A stretch of DNA of 64,000 bases from Thalassorhabdomicrobium marinisediminis (lineage in GTDB: Bacteria > Pseudomonadota > Alphaproteobacteria > Rhodobacterales > Rhodobacteraceae): contig NZ_QCYG01000008.1 in NCBI RefSeq assembly GCF_003072065.1, positions 62,001 through 126,000 on the forward strand, in the 5' to 3' direction. Under the pieces are notes generated by a model. It was not told the DNA's origin. It saw only the letters and a program-made list of their open reading frames with translations, and ran no database searches. Numbering within the stretch: position 1 is the first letter of the stretch; every line of letters begins with the position of its first letter. The translations under genes were made by a program, and so were the position numbers. This document shows, one piece after another, positions 62,373 through 64,000 of this stretch.

Positions 62373-64000
62373 CTAGAACAGCCCTTCGATCTGGCCGTCC
62401 TCGTTGAGGTGGATATTCTCAGCCGAGGGCACGCGGGGCAAGCCCGGCATCGTCATGATCTCACCGCAGACGACCACAATGAACCCGGCCCCGGCGGACA
62501 GGCGCACCTCGCGCACGGGAACGGAATGGCCCGTAGGCGCCCCGCGCAGGGTCGGGTCGGTCGAGAAGGAATACTGCGTCTTGGCCATGCAGACCGGCAG
62601 ATGGCCGTAGCCCTGCTCTTCCCAGAGTTTCAGTTGATCGCGGATTTTCTGATCCATCAGCGCCTCATCGGCGTGATAGATGCGTTTGCAGATCGTCTGC
62701 ACCTTGTCGGCGAGTGGCATCTCATCGGGGTAAAGCGGGGCAAAGGCGCTGACCCCGCTGTCGGCGATTTCGGCCACGCGGGTGGCGAGCGCTTCGGAGC
62801 CTTTCGACCCGTGCTCCCAATGTTGCGAGACGATTGCCTCCGAGCCCTGTGTTGCGACGTAGTCTTTGACGGCCTGCACCTCGGCCTCGGTGTCGGTGAC
62901 GAAGTGGTTGATCGCCACCACCACCGGCACGCCGAACGATTTGAGGTTGCTGATGTGCCGGCCCAGGTTGGGGCAGCCCTGATTGACCGCCTCGACGTTT
63001 TCCGCGCCCAGATCGGCCTTGGCGACGCCGCCGTTCATTTTCATCGCCCGCACAGTCGCCACCAGCACCACACAATCCGGGGCAAGTCCGGCTTTACGGC
63101 ACTTGATGTTAAGGAACTTCTCCGCCCCGAGGTCTGCGCCGAAACCCGCTTCGGTGACGACGTAATCGGCGATCTTCAGCGCCGTCGAGGTTGCGATGAC
63201 CGAGTTGCACCCATGGGCGATGTTGGCGAAGGGGCCGCCGTGCACGAATGCGGGGTTGTTTTCCAGCGTCTGCACAAGGTTCGGCTGCATCGCGTCCTTC
63301 AAAAGCACGGTCATCGCGCCGTCGGCCTTGATGTCGCGGCAGAACACGGGGGTGCGGTCGCGGCGATAGGCGACGATCATGTCGCCAAGCCGTTGCTGCA
63401 GGTCCTGCAGGTCCTTGGCGAGACACAGAATCGCCATGACTTCCGAGGCGACGGTGATGTCAAACCCGGCTTCCCGCGGGAAACCGTTGGCCACACCGCC
63501 AAGGGACGCCGTGATCTGGCGCAAAGCGCGGTCGTTCATGTCCACGACGCGGCGCCAGACGACGCGGCGCACGTCGATCTCGAGCTCGTTGCCCCAATAG
63601 ATGTGGTTGTCGATCATCGCGGACAGCAAGGAATGCGCGCTGGTGATCGCGTGAAAGTCACCCGTGAAGTGCAGGTTCATGTCTTCCATCGGGACGATCT
63701 GCGCATAGCCGCCCCCGGCCGCGCCGCCCTTCATGCCGAAGTTCGGCCCGAGCGAGGCTTCGCGAATACAGACGGCGGCCTTCTTGCCAATGCGGTTGAG
63801 GCCGTCCCCCAGCCCGACGGTGGTGGTCGTCTTGCCCTCGCCCGCGGGGGTGGGATTGATCGCGGTCACAAGGATCAACTTGCCGGTCTGGTTGCCCTGC
63901 ACACCGTTGATGAAGGACTGGCTGACCTTCGCCTTGTCATGGCCGTAGGGCAGCAGATCATCGCTGCCGATCCCCAGTTTCGCGCCGATTTCCTGAATGG
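62373..64000 (-). CDS. fhs: Formate-tetrahydrofolate ligase, 5' partial
   Basis: The N-terminus lies beyond the window; 541 residues are visible from [26 protein letters not shown] through to the stop at 62373. It makes 10-formyl-THF from formate and ATP. P-loop-like [51 protein letters not shown], and the C-terminal [18 protein letters not shown] are characteristic. The usual length is about 555, so only a few residues are missing. Works with FolD in one-carbon metabolism. An internal GTG at 63902 should not be mistaken for the start. Confidence 0.96.
   Translation of the reverse strand, partial: IQEIGAKLGIGSDDLLPYGHDKAKVSQSFINGVQGNQTGKLILVTAINPTPAGEGKTTTTVGLGDGLNRIGKKAAVCIREASLGPNFGMKGGAAGGGYAQIVPMEDMNLHFTGDFHAITSAHSLLSAMIDNHIYWGNELEIDVRRVVWRRVVDMNDRALRQITASLGGVANGFPREAGFDITVASEVMAILCLAKDLQDLQQRLGDMIVAYRRDRTPVFCRDIKADGAMTVLLKDAMQPNLVQTLENNPAFVHGGPFANIAHGCNSVIATSTALKIADYVVTEAGFGADLGAEKFLNIKCRKAGLAPDCVVLVATVRAMKMNGGVAKADLGAENVEAVNQGCPNLGRHISNLKSFGVPVVVAINHFVTDTEAEVQAVKDYVATQGSEAIVSQHWEHGSKGSEALATRVAEIADSGVSAFAPLYPDEMPLADKVQTICKRIYHADEALMDQKIRDQLKLWEEQGYGHLPVCMAKTQYSFSTDPTLRGAPTGHSVPVREVRLSAGAGFIVVVCGEIMTMPGLPRVPSAENIHLNEDGQIEGLF

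Overview
The window is high-GC, densely packed alphaproteobacterial chromosome, most likely from the Roseobacter/Rhodobacter group (Rhodobacterales). That placement rests on several features: the ctaC-ctaB-(small gene)-ctaG-ctaE-surf1-thrC-M16 peptidase run with tldD divergent from it; lysC next to ptsP; a tad locus whose Flp pilins carry GAVTVDW; DUF1178 and EcsC proteins; and a characteristic intergenic GC-rich repeat. No rRNA, tRNA, CRISPR array, transposase or phage gene was seen. Both edges cut genes: an M20 peptidase on the left and fhs on the right.

Layout. 1-8.6 kb: a peptide-utilisation operon (M20 peptidase, family 5 binding protein, two permeases, a fused double ATPase, aldehyde dehydrogenase, P1/DmpA-type peptidase). 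8.6-11.1 kb: modABC molybdate importer on the minus strand. 11-16.5 kb: small housekeeping genes (NUDIX, DUF1178, apt, SulP transporter, flavin reductase, GNAT, EcsC). 16.5-22.8 kb: ptsP, GNAT, lysC, a GlcD-type FAD oxidase and a RimJ-type GNAT. 22.7-29.7 kb: M16 peptidase, thrC and the cytochrome c oxidase subunit II/III and assembly operon. 29.9-37.2 kb: tldD, a GFA protein, dprA, topA and scoAB. 37.4-42.8 kb: a lipid-linked-sugar cluster (flippase-like protein, DprE1-like oxidase, DprE2-like SDR, HAD-UbiA fusion) plus a lytic transglycosylase. 43.1-54.2 kb: a tad/Flp pilus locus with three tandem pilins, cpaB, cpaC, an OmpA lipoprotein, cpaE, cpaF, tadB, tadC, two TPR lipoproteins and a prepilin peptidase. 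54.2-57.3 kb: a GT-C-like membrane protein and a divergent AAA ATPase. 57.4-61.3 kb: Lhr-type helicase, PdeM nuclease and a membrane LytTR regulator. 61.4-64 kb: folD and fhs.

The most interesting region is 37.4-55.9 kb. The UbiA protein, the DprE1-like protein and the DprE2-like protein carry the signature motifs of the mycobacterial route to polyprenyl-phosphoryl-D-arabinose. Here the prenyltransferase is fused to a complete HAD phosphatase domain, which could supply the missing dephosphorylation step. The cluster lies just before three Thr/Ser-rich Flp pilins, and a GT-C-like integral membrane protein closes the tad locus. I propose, as inference only, that this is a lipid-linked arabinofuranose system that may modify the Flp pilus or another envelope component.

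Gene starts were chosen from ribosome-binding sites, coupling to the upstream stop, and signal peptides. They often differ from the longest open frame. Functions are read from motifs by eye; no database search was run.
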